Shown here piece after piece: positions 12,996-25,129 of a stretch of DNA of 64,000 nt. A program made the position numbers and the translations under genes. The notes beneath the pieces were generated by a model. That model did not search any database, had not been told where the DNA came from, and saw only the letters and a program-made list of their open reading frames with translations. Each line of letters begins with the position of its first letter. Position 1 is the first letter of the stretch. The stretch spans positions 7,538,501-7,602,500 of the forward strand of contig CM060173.1 of NCBI GenBank assembly GCA_030549775.1. The letters are read 5' to 3'. The stretch comes from Tamarix chinensis (Eukaryota; Streptophyta; Magnoliopsida; Caryophyllales; Tamaricaceae).

Positions 12996-14331
12996 TGTAA
13001 TACACCCATTTATTAAAACCCTAACTATAAATTAGTAATCATGTGTAGTTATTTATAATAATCATTATAGAATATTTTGTATAAGATATGAGGTTATTAT
13101 GTGTATTATTATGATAATTTAGCTATAAATTTAATTAGGTTAAAATTTGATGGAATTTAGATTAATAGATTTAATCCTTTTTTTTATCCTAACTAATATT
13201 TGTTCTTTAACAAGGAATCCTAATTTTCATAATCAGATGTTTTTTTTTCTTCATATTTCAGCTTTCCTAGATTATCACTTATACACTATTAATATTTTAG
13301 CCATCTATAACCCATAATCCCTTGTATATACTTCCCTCTCACTCCTTCCCGTTTCACATTTGCCTTTGCCTCATGTTCCCCTTGTGCATGTTTTTCTCAT
13401 GCGTGTATGCTGTGCTTCGTCATATGCGATCACTCATATAAGGCCTCATTCCTCTCTATTTTTGTGTCTTTGAATACCCCAGTGCAAAAGCCATGGTCTA
13501 TGCCTTCCTTTTCCATTCTCCCAAGCTACCTTTAGTAGGAAAACCCCATTATTCTCCTTGTTTTTTCACCATTTACTTGTAATGTTTACCTAACAACGAC
13601 AACCACCTTTGTTCCATTTCCCTTAACGATACCTAATACCTCCATTTTTACTCCCTACAAATGCCCTAAATTGTTGGTCATCTCCCCTAGAAACAACAAA
13701 AATCACCAATGCTCCTCCCTTGGCTACACCCAAAACTATCACAACCCCTCTTGGCTATACCCAAGGCTACCATAACCCCCTTGGCTATATTCAAATATAC
13801 CACAACTCTCCCCTTAGCTACACCTGAAACTTCCAAAGCTTCTCTCTTGGATTCATCCAAAACTAATGTAACTCCTCCCTTGTTGCATCCAAAACTTTCA
13901 AATCTCCCCTCTTTGCAATGACAACAAGTGCCATTGCCCTCCTCCCTTCCTGTGTGACTTTGTACCATTGTTCCTTGCTTCATTATTTCCCGATTATATC
14001 CTAAAAACTTTCTTGAGTTGATTTTAATTAATTTTTGCTATTTTTGTATTATATTAGAGGCTAACATAAATGTTATTGGGTGTTGTTTGCTTAGGTAATC
14101 CTTGAGGTATCACAAAAAAGATGATCTTATGTGATTTTGTGTAGCTTGGATTTAGGTAAATCCAATCACTCATGAGGTGGTAGAAATTATATGTGAGCAT
14201 GTTAGGATTTTATAGATCTATAATCATTCTAGGGTTTTAAATTATGTAAGTATTATGAAATATATGATAAAATGATAATGTACTAAATAGTTAGTATGCA
14301 CATTAGATTTGTTGTTAAGTTAAGCTATATA
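12996..14331 (-). mobile_element. Partial large-LTR copy G, beta end present
   Basis: The copy begins TGTAATACACCC at 12996 after ATTCT, has about 330 bp of AT-rich sequence, a pyrimidine-rich block with a 32-bp minisatellite, and then AT-rich DNA matching the inverse of 7900-8300. It stops at 14331 where a different repeat begins. The alpha half is absent. Confidence 0.55.
13706..13915 (+). repeat. ~32-bp minisatellite, six diverged units
   Basis: Units of 31-34 bp follow the theme CTCCCTTGGCTACACCC-AAAACTATCACAAC, with increasing divergence to the right. The array lies in the pyrimidine-rich block of LTR copy G. The reading frames open on both strands here are consequences of the repeat. 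Confidence 0.8.
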
Positions 14332-14848
14332 TGTAACACTTTAGCTTTTAAGACTTGAAAATTTTGTTTTAAAGGGTTAATCATTAATAAGTTCATATTT
14401 TGACACATTTTATACATTTATAATCTTAGTTTTTAGTATTTTATTTAACTAATATTGGTGAATAATTATGATTTTATGCTTAAGTGGCAATCATTGCATA
14501 AATGTTATTATTTAAGCTAAAATGATATAAATTAAGTAAATTTAGAATATAATCTTATTTTTCAGGTATCTTTTTAAATTAAAGAAAATTAAAAAAAAAA
14601 TAAAAAAGAATTGGACCTTTGGACCAAAGGCCAAAGGCCGCAGGCCTAAAGGCTAGGAAACGAAACAAAACGACGCTACAGTGAGGAACCAAACTAGCCG
14701 CACGGAATCAAAGAAAGAAAGAAAAAAGTTGGACGAAGGGCTAATGCGGGATGCACAATAGGAGAAAAAGAAAACGGATACCTACAAGAGGCCCAGCAGC
14801 AGTCAGCCGCACATAGCAGGGCTGGCGTGGCACAAACGAATAAAAATT
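14332..14848 (+). mobile_element. Fragment of second repeat family F2, left copy
   Basis: Starts TGTAACACTTTAGC at 14332. It shares with the reverse complement of 22260-22623 a long series of words: AAGTTCATATTTTGACACAT, TATTTAACTAATAT, TGAATAATTA, GACCTTTGGACCAA, AGCCGCACGGA. Similarity is high enough to follow by eye over about 500 bp. It ends at 14848 where the Athila-like LTR begins. The TG start suggests an LTR-type terminus; the family is not recognised. Confidence 0.6.
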
Positions 14849-15472
14849 TACCATTAGATTAGGTCGAAATATAATATTAGTTTCTAAGTCATCTTTTAAT
14901 CATGAGAATGAGATCGACCAAGTTGTACACCAAAAGTAGGTCCATACACCTCATATTATTTCCCTTAATTAATTAATACGAAAAAGTGACAATATTAACC
15001 CTATTAAATACTAGTAGTATAGCAGCAACAAGAGGCTTTTATATTTAATTAGATTTAATGCATTACATGTAATCAGAAGGCTGTCAATATAAGTACCCAA
15101 AATAGTACACAATGCATGTCTAAATATATTTCATTTCCTTAACCCACACATATCTAAACATTTTACTACTTCAGTTAGAATCACAAAACTGTTAGGTGAA
15201 TTTTTATCTAACCTAGCTGCAATTTATAAATATAAATTCTAGTATATATATATATATGGCCACCTAGTAGGTAAATAATCCTACATACTATCACTTATGA
15301 GGAAACCATAACAAGGCATGCTCCAAATAAATTATACTTGATAGAATTATATAAATATAAACTATAGCAATTAAAATAGAGTCAAGAAATAATCTCATGA
15401 AACATAGAAAATAAAATTATAATTCAGATCCTAATCTAGGGTTTCAATTTATTCCCTAACAATAAATATTCA
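14849..15472 (-). repeat. 3' LTR portion of the Athila-like element
   Basis: Direct repeat of 19128-19732; shared words include TTAGTTTCTAAGTCATCTTT and AATCCTACATACTATC. Homology stops at AATAAATATT. The roughly 310 bp that should precede it (present at 18808-19127) are missing on the left side, where F2 begins. Confidence 0.75.
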
Positions 15473-16347
15473 ACCAAACGTTAAGATTAGCAATCAATCA
15501 AGATTATGCATTGGGAGATTTAAAAGATCAATTTCAACACATGGTTCACAGATAAACATGACAGGTATGAACATATCAATATTATAGATGAAGATCTACC
15601 GTGCCTTAGTTACATCAAGATTCATCCTTACTATGGATACCCTCTATTTTCTCTATCTCTCTCTCTTAGATTTATGGCTACAAATGTAGAGAAACACTCA
15701 TGTATGTGAGCTAAGATGATAAAAATGACAAGCGACTCACATATATAAACAAAGAAGGCTCATGATTTTGTGGATAAAACCTCATGAAAGATATCAAATA
15801 CTTGCCAAATGGACGGAACCATATGCTTAACTCCTGTAACTAATCTCCATCAGATCAAAGGTTGCTCATCTCAAGAATCAAATAGGACTTACTTATTAGT
15901 TGTAATGGGGTTTAAGGTAAAAAAGGGCACGGAGTATTTTAGGAATGTGGTGCCAAAAAGGTCAAAAGCTAGTGGAATCTAATAATTAGATGAAATATAA
16001 ACTTAACTCCACATCAATGATACATATCTCCACCTTCACACCAAAATAGAACATGAATATAACTTTCTCAACATCATCTCTATAACTCCCTATCTTCCTT
16101 TTATCCTTACCTTTTTTTTGACAATTTTTTTTGTTCATTTCCCTTTTTTTGTATATATTTTTTTCTTCTTTACCAAACATAACCAATCCCCTTTCCTAGC
16201 ATAAATACATATATTTATTTCACATAAACACATACACAACCACTCTTTATATCCATAACGATTTGATTTCCTTCCACTAGCTTTAAGCAAAGGTAAGGAC
16301 ATTAAGGCCTGGAAGTTATTAAATGTGGGTAATGAAGAAAATATATG

Positions 16348-16511
16348 TTCCTTGTATAGGCTCAAAGGATTTCTATGGGGTGCATATCATGCAAAAACAA
16401 ATTAGGTTTGAGCTATTTGGTCATGTATATTCCTTGTATAGGCTCGAAGGATTTCTATGGGGTGCATAGCATGCAAACACAAATTAGGTTTGAGCTATTT
16501 GGTCATGTGAT
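16348..16511 (+). repeat. 82-bp tandem duplication
   Basis: TTCCTTGTATAGGCTC occurs at 16348 and 16430, and the two 82-bp units are nearly identical through GAGCTATTTGGTCATGT. It lies inside the Athila-like element and is probably a replication-slippage duplication. Confidence 0.9.
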
Positions 16512-17944
16512 GGAAAATTTTCTAAGTTGCCTTTTATTATTTTCTCAATCAGAGTATGTTTTGACTATAAGCTTCGAATAGCACAAGAGTAAGTTCTAGT
16601 AGTCTCTATAGTCCATTACATGATCTATAGCAAATAATTTGATCAAAGCAATTAAACATATATGAGGTTTACAAAGAAAATTTTTTGAAGCTAAGAAAAG
16701 TAGATGATTTTGTGTAAATTTGCTCAGAAAAAGAAAGTATATATGGTTTAAAACCTTACTAAGGAATGTGATGAATCTCAACATGCCATGTCGGTGGTTA
16801 GAAAATCATATATGTTCTTTCTCCATTCATATATAGACACATGGATATGTGTTTCCTATATCAAAATTAATACAAAAAATCTCCACTTACTTTATCTAGA
16901 TTTCATGATCCTCTTTTTGTTAGATTTCAAAGATATACTCCTCATTAATTAGTTAAGGCTCCTACAACTCTAAAAACACTAAACACTCTAAAAGAATATT
17001 CGAAACAATTTTTTTTTTACTTAAAAAACACATAAAACACACACACCCCCACACTTAAATCACACATTGTCCTCAATGTGTAAAAAATTAAGGGAACATG
17101 TAATTTTAAGTATGGAGAAAACAAAATAAATAAATAAATAAATAAATAACTAGAGGGTAGAAAACTCCCTTATGATATTGGGTTGCCTCCCAAGTAGTGC
17201 TTGTTTTTATGTCTTCAGCCTGACATGATCTCGGTTTTTCTCGCTCAAGGTGGATACGTCCAATTGAGATCTGCTTCACCAAATCCTTCCTCGTGATGAT
17301 CATCTTTGTCCTAGAAGGAAGAAAAAGACAAAATACTAGATTTAATGAAAGATTTGACCTAGCAAGAACATAACTTACCTAGCATGGAATTTAAGCTCAT
17401 GTGTAAAGATATAATGTTTTGTCCCATGCCCATGTATCGTGATCTCTCTATTGAAGGAGCATATTTTTCCATCTCAAAATCTTTAAACACATCCTTCCAA
17501 TATAACCTCTCCTTTGAAGCATCACACTTCTTAATAGATGTATCCAAAGGTGATTTGATTAATATCTTTACTCTTGGATCCATACAACCTGCTAAAAGAG
17601 GGAAAACAAGGAGTATGGTTAGAATAAATAAAATCAAGGTGGTCTAAAGGCTTACCTAGTGTCTCATGGTCATTTCCAAGCAAAAGTGGGGAATAAATGT
17701 TCAAATACGGTCTATGGTATATGAAAGTGATAGTCTTGCCATCCATATACTTCTCTTTGTTCACTTGATCCTTGTTTTGATGATATTATTCTTCTACTTT
17801 TATAAGCTCTTCTTCCACATGATCTTGCTTTTCAATGTTGTCCATGGGAATCTCCTCAACTAGCTCATCCTTACATTTGGTTATGGCATCATCATACTCA
17901 TAACTCTCACTTGAATTTGGAACTAAAGTACTAGAGAGATCTTT

Positions 17945-18550
17945 TTACACTTGTAATTGATTGATCATGTTGACCACATAACCCATTTGATCCTCCAGTA
18001 CTAAAATCCTTTCATTTTGTCTAATTTGACTTTGTATCAGTTGATTTTTCCCATTTACCAACCGGTTTTGACCATTTGTCAATGCTTCAAAAAGTTTCTC
18101 CATTTTTTCTGAACTTGAGGGTTCTAAAACTAGAGAAGATTCTTGTGGAGGATATTGATAATCTTTTGAAGCTTCATAATCACATGTGTAAGGGTTTTGA
18201 TATGGCATTGAATAATGATCATTTATCCCCCATCCGAAGTTGGGTTGATGCCTCATTCTAGAATAGCATGTGCTTGTATAGGGATTTTGTCCTTGAAGAC
18301 CATTGAAAGATTGAACATTGGGTTGTGTCCATCCTCCTCCTCTCATTGCTTGTGAATGGTAAGCATATGGATTTCCTTGCGTATGACACACTCCACTTGT
18401 ATTAATAACTCTAGTAGCTGTAGCTACATGCAAAACAAGAGTAGTGAGTTGGTTAAATCTATTATCAAGATTATTTGAACTTACCTCATTTACTCTTCCA
18501 TTAAGATTCATGTAAAGTTGTCCATAACCAAAGGATCCTCTCATAGTCAC
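17945..18550 (-). pseudogene. gag-like reading frame of the Athila-like element
   Basis: This 201-codon minus-strand frame starts about 230 bp downstream of the primer site, where gag would be expected. It has a Tyr/Asn/Pro/Gly-rich middle with YSRMRHQPNFGWG, which resembles the ...RNHPNFSW... motif of plant Athila-type gag proteins. The C-terminal segment (QNRLVNGKNQLIQSQIRQNE) is hydrophilic and coiled-coil-like. There is no zinc knuckle. No protease, RT or integrase follows. The frame is intact but short compared with full Athila gag (over 500 residues), so it is a fragment or a reduced gag of a non-autonomous element. Function as capsid protein is inferred only. Confidence 0.5.
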
Positions 18551-18782
18551 CTGAAAACATTAACACTTCAAAGGAAACAGTTAAAAGAAAAACAAATCAC
18601 ACCAAAAATCCTAAATAAACCTAAAAGAAAAACACTAAAAAAAATGAAACACACTAACTACTAAACTCCTATTAATTTAGAGACTTGAGTGCCCACAAGC
18701 ACTCTAACCTCTAAATAAAAGGATAACACAAAAAATTATAACACACTAAAAGTACTAGCAAAATAAAGGTGAAGTTACCAAT

Positions 18783-18799
18783 CCCCAACAACGGCGCCA
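18783..18799 (-). other. Primer binding site, Athila/Tat type
   Basis: The minus strand reads TGGCGCCGTTGTTGGGG, separated by CCCAATT from a CA end of the LTR whose plus-strand start is TGTGGCC at 18808. The position and near-consensus sequence fix the element's orientation. Confidence 0.7.
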
Positions 18800-18807
18800 A
18801 AATTGGG

Positions 18808-19938
18808 TGTGGCCATAACCGGCATGTAATTTAAACCCTCTTGTTGTCAATTGTAGCAGTGGTAAATAAGGGTATCGTTATAGGCTAGTAATTGAGAGGA
18901 CTCACCTCTATTTAACTAGCTTAAACATAAATAATAAATAATAAATAATAAATAAATAAATAATGTAAAATAAATAAATAATAAAAATACTAATGAGGGA
19001 TTATAAAAATATAAATAATAAAATAATAAAAGGAATATATAAAATAAAATGAACTAATATTAAAAATAATGAAAATAATGGAAAACCGCAAATATGATAA
19101 ATATGCTAGGGAAATAAAAATCCACCACTAGATTAGGTCAAAATATAATATTAGTTTCTAAGTCATCTTTTAATCATGAGAATGAGATCGACTAAGTTGT
19201 ACACCAAAAGTAGGTCTATACACCTTATATTACTTCTCTTAATTAATTAATACGATAAAGCATCAATATTAACCCTATTAAATACTAGTAGTATAACAGT
19301 AACAAACAGCTCCTATATTTAACTATATTTAATGCATTAAGTGAAATCAGAAGGTTGTTAATCTAAGTAACCAAACTAGTACACAAAGCATGTCTAGCTG
19401 TATTTCCTTTCTTTAACCCACACGTATCTAAACGTTTTACTACTTCGGTTAGAATCACAAAACTATTAGGTGAATTTTTATCTAACCTAGCTGCAATTTA
19501 TACATATAAATTCTAGTATATATATGGCTACCTAGCAGGTAAATAATCCTACATACTATCGCTTATGAGGAAACCAGAACAAGGCATGCACCAAATAAAT
19601 TATACTTGACAGAATTATATGAATATAAACGATAGCATTTAAAATAGAGTCAAGAAACAATATCACGAAAAAAAAAATTATAATTTAGACCCTAATCTAG
19701 GGTTTCAATTTATTCCCTAACAATAAATATTTAGCGAGCCATAATTATTAAATTAATTACACAGAAATATATATCTAATATATAAATTAAAAATAGAGAA
19801 ATAAACAACCATAATTAATTATGGATAAAAGATCAAGATTTTATTTAGATAAAAATTAATTTATCTGAAATAAATTCTATCAGATAAATTTTTCTCTATT
19901 CCTTCTTCTCTCAGCAATATTGATTTTTGTGCAACTAA
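18808..19938 (-). repeat. 5' LTR of the Athila-like element (right copy)
   Basis: Adjacent to the primer site at 18808. It includes AAT/AAAT-rich sequence (18925-19080) and the segment 19128-19732 shared with the left LTR. Sequence to the right of 19732 has no counterpart on the left, so either the outer end was replaced or the left LTR was altered. The outer boundary is approximate. Confidence 0.55.
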
Positions 19939-20259
19939 GGTGCCGTTTGACATTACTTATTATTAATAATTACTTTTATATAAAAATTACTTTTATAAAT
20001 CTACTTTTTAAAAAGTACTTTAGTAAGTAAAATATAGGTTTGTTTTTACTTTTGTTGTATAAGTGATTAATGCTAAACAATTATTATTGTACCTAATTAG
20101 TATTTAGTTTTTATTTTTCTACAAATTTAATTTTTTTAGTTTCCATCTTTAATTTTTAACTTTCTATATATATCTTTTGGTAATAATTATTATATAAATT
20201 ATGTAATAGTAAATATTAAAAATTATACGAGACATAAACAAATATAAAAAAATATAAAC

Positions 20260-20303
<44 letters not shown>

Positions 20304-21645
20304 AAAGTACTAAAAATTATAAAATAAAATTATAAAATTATTTTAAAAATTATGAAGAGAGAGACTTTTCTGCGCTTTATTATTCTGTTCAAATGCTTCG
20401 CTAATAACGAAGACCTTGTTTGGGGCAAAAAATTGTGCTTCTTTCCTCTCCTCTCTTTCATCTTCTTCTTCTTCTTCTTCTTCTTCTTCTCTCTCTCTCT
20501 CTCTCTCTCTGAATCGAGGCAGATTTTTCCTCCATTTTTATCGGAGCATTTGTCCTCTAATTTACTGCGACTAATAGTCATAACAGACAAGAATCTCTGG
20601 TCTCACTCCCACGCATTAAAGTGCCGCTCTTCCTCCGCTATTAGTCGAAAAATTACAATAAAGATAGACCCCGGGGAGAGGGGGGAAGGGGGAAGGAAGA
20701 GTATGCAAAGCTAAGCAAACGAAAACTAATACTATTGTTGTCTGCAAGTTGCAAGCACCTGTCGTTATCGCTTTGCAAGTTGCAACTAGCAATTACGTGG
20801 GGGGGAGAGAGGGAGAGTTTTTAATTTTTCTGTTGTGTATGGGGGTGGGGGAAGGGAGGCTTTTAATAGTAATATCTATCCCGTGTGTTTTCAGCTGTCT
20901 TTCATTTCTGTAAGGAGGATGATGCTGATGGATAGATAGCAGTACGACGTGAACCTTACTACTGCAGTACTCTCTCCTGTCCTCAACCATCTACCTCTTC
21001 TATTTTTTTATTTTATTTATTTTTTTTGGTACGTCCCTGTGTCTGTATCTGTGTCTGTGTCTCTGTGTGTGTTTGTGTTGTAAATACCTGATCAGAGAGA
21101 GTATTGCAACTTGGATTGTGCATTGCACCCCGGCTGTCTCAGAGCTTAATCGGAAAATTTTAGAGCTCCATTTTCTGCTCCTATATTCTTTGTTTCGGTG
21201 ACAGAAACCCAGAAATTGGAAACTGAATTCATCAGTCATATATAGTTTATTGAGCAAAGGGAAATGATTATTGCCCTTTGATTATATAATTGACGTCGAG
21301 GACGGTACTGCGCCCGGCCAAAATTTCTTTATTTCAGAGAGAAAGAATGGAGGAGAACGAGCAAACATAAGCCGAACAACATTTAGGGATGAGGACAGAA
21401 AACGACATACACGACTTTTTTTTAGCAGGTACTGTACCGTGCCCCTCGGTGTTGGGAAGTAATTTTAGAAAGTTGGTAAAATTTACTTTTAATTAATTAC
21501 TTATAAAAAAGTTATTTTTATTAATTATTTTTGTATAATATTTTTTTAAAAATAAAATCAAATATTTATTGTAATCTAAAATTACTTTTTATAATTAATT
21601 TTATAAAAAACTACCTATCAAAAGTTAAAATAAACGGATTCTAAT
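19939..21645. other. Gene-like GC-balanced segment flanked by AT-rich inverted-looking ends
   Basis: The left edge is GGTGCCGTTTGACATTACTT, followed by AT-rich AATTACTTTT words. The right edge is AT-rich and, reverse-complemented, gives AGAATCCGTTTATTTTAACT with AAAAGTAATT. Between them 20350-21470 is moderate-GC, non-repetitive sequence resembling a promoter/5' UTR: TTC/TC tract 20461-20508, G-rich tract 20672-20700, and several short frames. It could be a host segment captured by a non-autonomous DNA transposon. No exon could be assigned, and the inverted ends are weak. Confidence 0.25.
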
Positions 21646-22623
21646 TTTTTTTCTCGGCTGAATGGGGGGCTTCTGCGTCTTAGGGCTAAAGGCTACTGCC
21701 TTGATTTTTGTGCTTCGCTCCTTTCTGTTTCTGTTTGAGCCGCTGACGACTCCGTCCCCTCAGCGTGTAGCCTCCTATATTCGGTTTATATGTATATTAG
21801 GAGGTAGTATATATTAGGCTTGTACTGGGCTAGCTAAGCGATGTAATTAAGCCAGCCCATTAGCAGTATCATTAGGGCGTATATATATATCTCTGTATCC
21901 TAGCCTCTGAAGGCTACTTCCTTTCTGCGTCGTTCTGGCTGAGGCAGCCTCCTCTGTGTTCTTTGTCCCTTAGCACAGTGTCCCCGCTCCTGCTCCCTCT
22001 CTTTCTATTCTCGTCTGACGGTTCCACGTCAGCCATTCACGCGCTTTTATTCTTGATCCCTGCGGCCAACTTCCCGTTTCTTTTTCGTGCCCCACGCCAC
22101 GTCAGCTCTTCTTTGTGCGGCTGCTGGCTCTCTATCTTGCGCGGCTCGTTTTGCTCGTCTACCTTTTTATTGTCGATCGTGCGGTTCTCTTTCGTCCATG
22201 GGCTGATCGTGCCTTTTCTTTCTTTGACTTTTCTTCTTTCGGTCGCCTTGAGTCCGTGCGGCTCGTTTGGTTGACTCGCCGCTGCGTCGCTCTTTTCTTA
22301 GTTTCTTGTTTCGGGCCTTCGGCTTTTGGGCCGTTGGTCCAAAGGTCTAATTCTTATTATTTTTTTATTTAAAAAAACCTATAAAATAAAATAAAATAAA
22401 TATTAATAAATAAAATTAAAATTTAAATTTACTTAATTTATATTATTTTAACTTAAATAATAAAATTTATGTAATTATTACCACTTAAATATAAAATTAT
22501 AATTATTCACCTATATTAGTTAAATAAAATACTAAAAATTAAGATTATAAGGGTATAAAATGTGTCAAAATATGAACTTATCAACCGTGGAAGCTAAAAA
22601 CAATAAAAATGAAGGATGTTATC
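21646..22623 (-). mobile_element. Second repeat family F2, right copy, inverted
   Basis: The reverse complement of 22260-22623 follows the left F2 copy closely. The rest (21660-22260) is GC-richer DNA with CGGCTCGTTT and GACGTGGC words, of which only parts have counterparts at 14640-14848. The terminal TGTAACA is decayed (GGATGTTATC on the plus strand). Frames open at 21963-22372 are not supported as genes. Confidence 0.5.
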
Positions 22624-23449
22624 GCTAAGGCTGTTCAAGGTTCAAATTAACTAAAGATAATATCTTAAAATATTTGATATTTGGTTTAAAACTTTAGATA
22701 TCCTAAAGATTGGATGTCATAATTTTTGGATTAGATATCAAATATAACCAATATTATCTGAATAAAATTTAAATATAAAACATTATAAAATTAAAAATAT
22801 ATTTAATATTTTCTAATCTGTTGAGCAAATATCCAATCCGCTAAAAAAAAATATCTGACTCACTCTCCAAATATCTAATGTTAAAACTAAAATTTAAGCT
22901 ACGACATCGCAAGATTTAATTGGATTCTATCAGATCTATTTCTTTAAACGACATCACATCACCAATTCAACAATAAATTTAACTTATCATAAGCTACTTA
23001 TAGAAATTTAATCAAAATAAGAGTTAGAGTTTGAAAAAAATATACCCACTGAAATTAGCTAAAATAGAGCAGGTAAATGGAGATGGAGCTTTATTGGAGG
23101 TCAAGGAGCATTTGATGGGGGTGGACACTACTAGGGTAGCCAGTGATGGCTAGGGGAGGTGGTATATCATCCCCTATCTTCATCTTTTGTCTTTTATTAG
23201 TGTGTTAGAGCTTAGAGGTAGTTGTGGTTTATTGTGGTGTGGTCAAGTAGAAATGTGGTATGGCAGTGTTGTGGATAGATCAAAAATAAAGAGAAGATAA
23301 GGGAGCACGCCAGAAGCAAAAAGCACCAAAGTAGGAGGTTAGGGCTGGGATGGGGAAACCAAGTGGGGATGAGAAGGGAAGCGGGGGAGGGTACTATTTA
23401 GTTCTACACATTAGTTAGGTTTAAATAAGGAAGATAGATAGATAGATAG

Positions 23450-23498
<49 letters not shown>

Positions 23499-23515
23499 GG
23501 TACATAGGTGTATCT
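22624..23515. other. Unassigned AT-rich then purine-rich DNA with GATA/GA microsatellite
   Basis: 22624-23040 is AT-rich without recognised repeats. 23040-23430 is purine-rich and resembles purine blocks of the large LTRs, so it may be another LTR fragment. A (GATA)n run (23432-23450) passes into (GA)n to 23495. Nothing coding was seen. Confidence 0.5.
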
Positions 23516-25129
23516 ATATGTAACACATCCAAAATTTACTATTAAAAAATATTATTTTATAAAAAGAAAATAGCGGAAGCAAAGAAAAAAAGGCAAATTT
23601 TGGGGATATTACCACCATACTTAATAGCAGACCGGTTTACTCCTACCATTCTAGTGCCAAGTGCTAAGGATAGAAGAATAAACTAAATTTTACTTAAAAC
23701 CCAAACCATATTTAAATTAGAGTAGCTCAAATAGTTTTATTACAAGAATGGAATCCACCAATAGTGGTTATAAGAATAGAGATTATATTTAAACTAATAA
23801 TTAAAAGGTGAAAGAGATACCCTACGGAGTTTCTAGATAATCCTTATCCTCAAACCTCAGCCCTTTTGAATAACACCTACAATGGACCTACAAGGGACAC
23901 TGCCTATTGAATAGGCAAGGGCCTATGGAGGGAACCCTTCAGTACTATGATACTAAGTAACCTTTTAAATCACACTAAAAGGTAGGCCTGTAATGTAACA
24001 TATGATATAAAAACTATGTAGAATGATAATATATGGCTAATACATAAGGCACATCTTATATAATAAGAAATGCATAATAAAAATCTGTATACTTAGCAAA
24101 TCCATCACATGCCCAAGTAAGGACAAGCACTGAAGCCAAATCAGGTCATATCAATATATCATAAAGAGAATCAATACTTTTAGTCTTAAGCCATTAATGA
24201 TTATTATTATTCAATCATCATCTCTTAAATTATATCCATGTGAGTGGAAAAACTCCACTATTATAAATGATACACTAGAAATATAGAAGGAAATACTCAC
24301 CTGATCACTATTATTCGTTGGTGCATCGTTCTCAAGGGTAGAAGGCTCCTGCCCACTATTATCACCAGTGGATCAGTCTAACCCTAACACACATGGTGTT
24401 CCATTATAAGTGATTAGTGTTTTATAGGATTTATTCACATCCAAGATTTAGTTTATTAAGCTTGGGATCCCCACTATTATAGCTAGTGGATCGGAATACA
24501 TGTAATATCTTCATAATTCACTACTATAAATTTTTGTTTTATTAAAAGAAAATAGTGGAAGCAAATAAAACAAATTTGTGAATTTCAGGGATATTACTGC
24601 CATATTTAGTACCATACTAGTTAACTCCTACCATTCCAATACAAATGTTGATGCCAAAAAAATAGAATATAATGTATACAAATTCAATTTAAAACAAAGT
24701 AATGCATTGAAATCGTTACAAAAGATATAAGCCTATAGTTAATGTTTACGAGAGTAAAATCATTTAACAAAGAATTAAAAACAGTGGTAGAAGTACCCTA
24801 AGGATTTCCAGAATGTAATCTTCCGAATTTTTAAAAGCCTATATTTTAATAAATAAATTTTATTTTAGATAAATTAGCTTTTAAATATTTTTAATTTAAT
24901 TATTTTATGGATTTTTGAGCCTATAAAATTTATTATAAATATTTAATAAGTTAAAATAAATATTTTTTTATTTTATTTTACTCTTATTATTTAGATAATA
25001 TTTTCAAACCTTTATTTTACTAAAATTATCCTTTTTAACCCTTTTATTTTAATTGTCTTAAACTAAATTATTTAATTAATTTATTATCCAAAATTATTCT
25101 ATTTTATTATTTTATCAATTACATTATTT

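Larger units (their letters stand above)
14849..19938 (-). mobile_element. Small Athila/TR-GAG-like LTR retrotransposon, minus strand, decayed
   Basis: Two direct repeats (14849-15472 and 19128-19732) differ by scattered substitutions and small indels and read as parts of two LTRs. On the minus strand, just inside the right-hand LTR, is TGGCGCCGTTGTTGGGG (18783-18799). It closely resembles the tRNA-Asp-type primer site of Athila/Tat elements (usual TGGCGCCGTTGCCGGGG). So the 5' LTR is the right one and transcription would run leftward. The interior has a gag-like frame (17945-18550), no recognisable RT or integrase, and the words ACTTGGGAGGCAACCCAAT (minus, 17182-17200). Short size and gag-only content suit a non-autonomous TR-GAG-type element. 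Both outer LTR ends look damaged and no TSD was found. Confidence 0.6.

Noticed and set aside
21963..22372. Two frames of about 100 codons in GC-rich DNA
   Set aside because: Part of repeat family F2, with no recognisable domain and no conservation with the left F2 copy.
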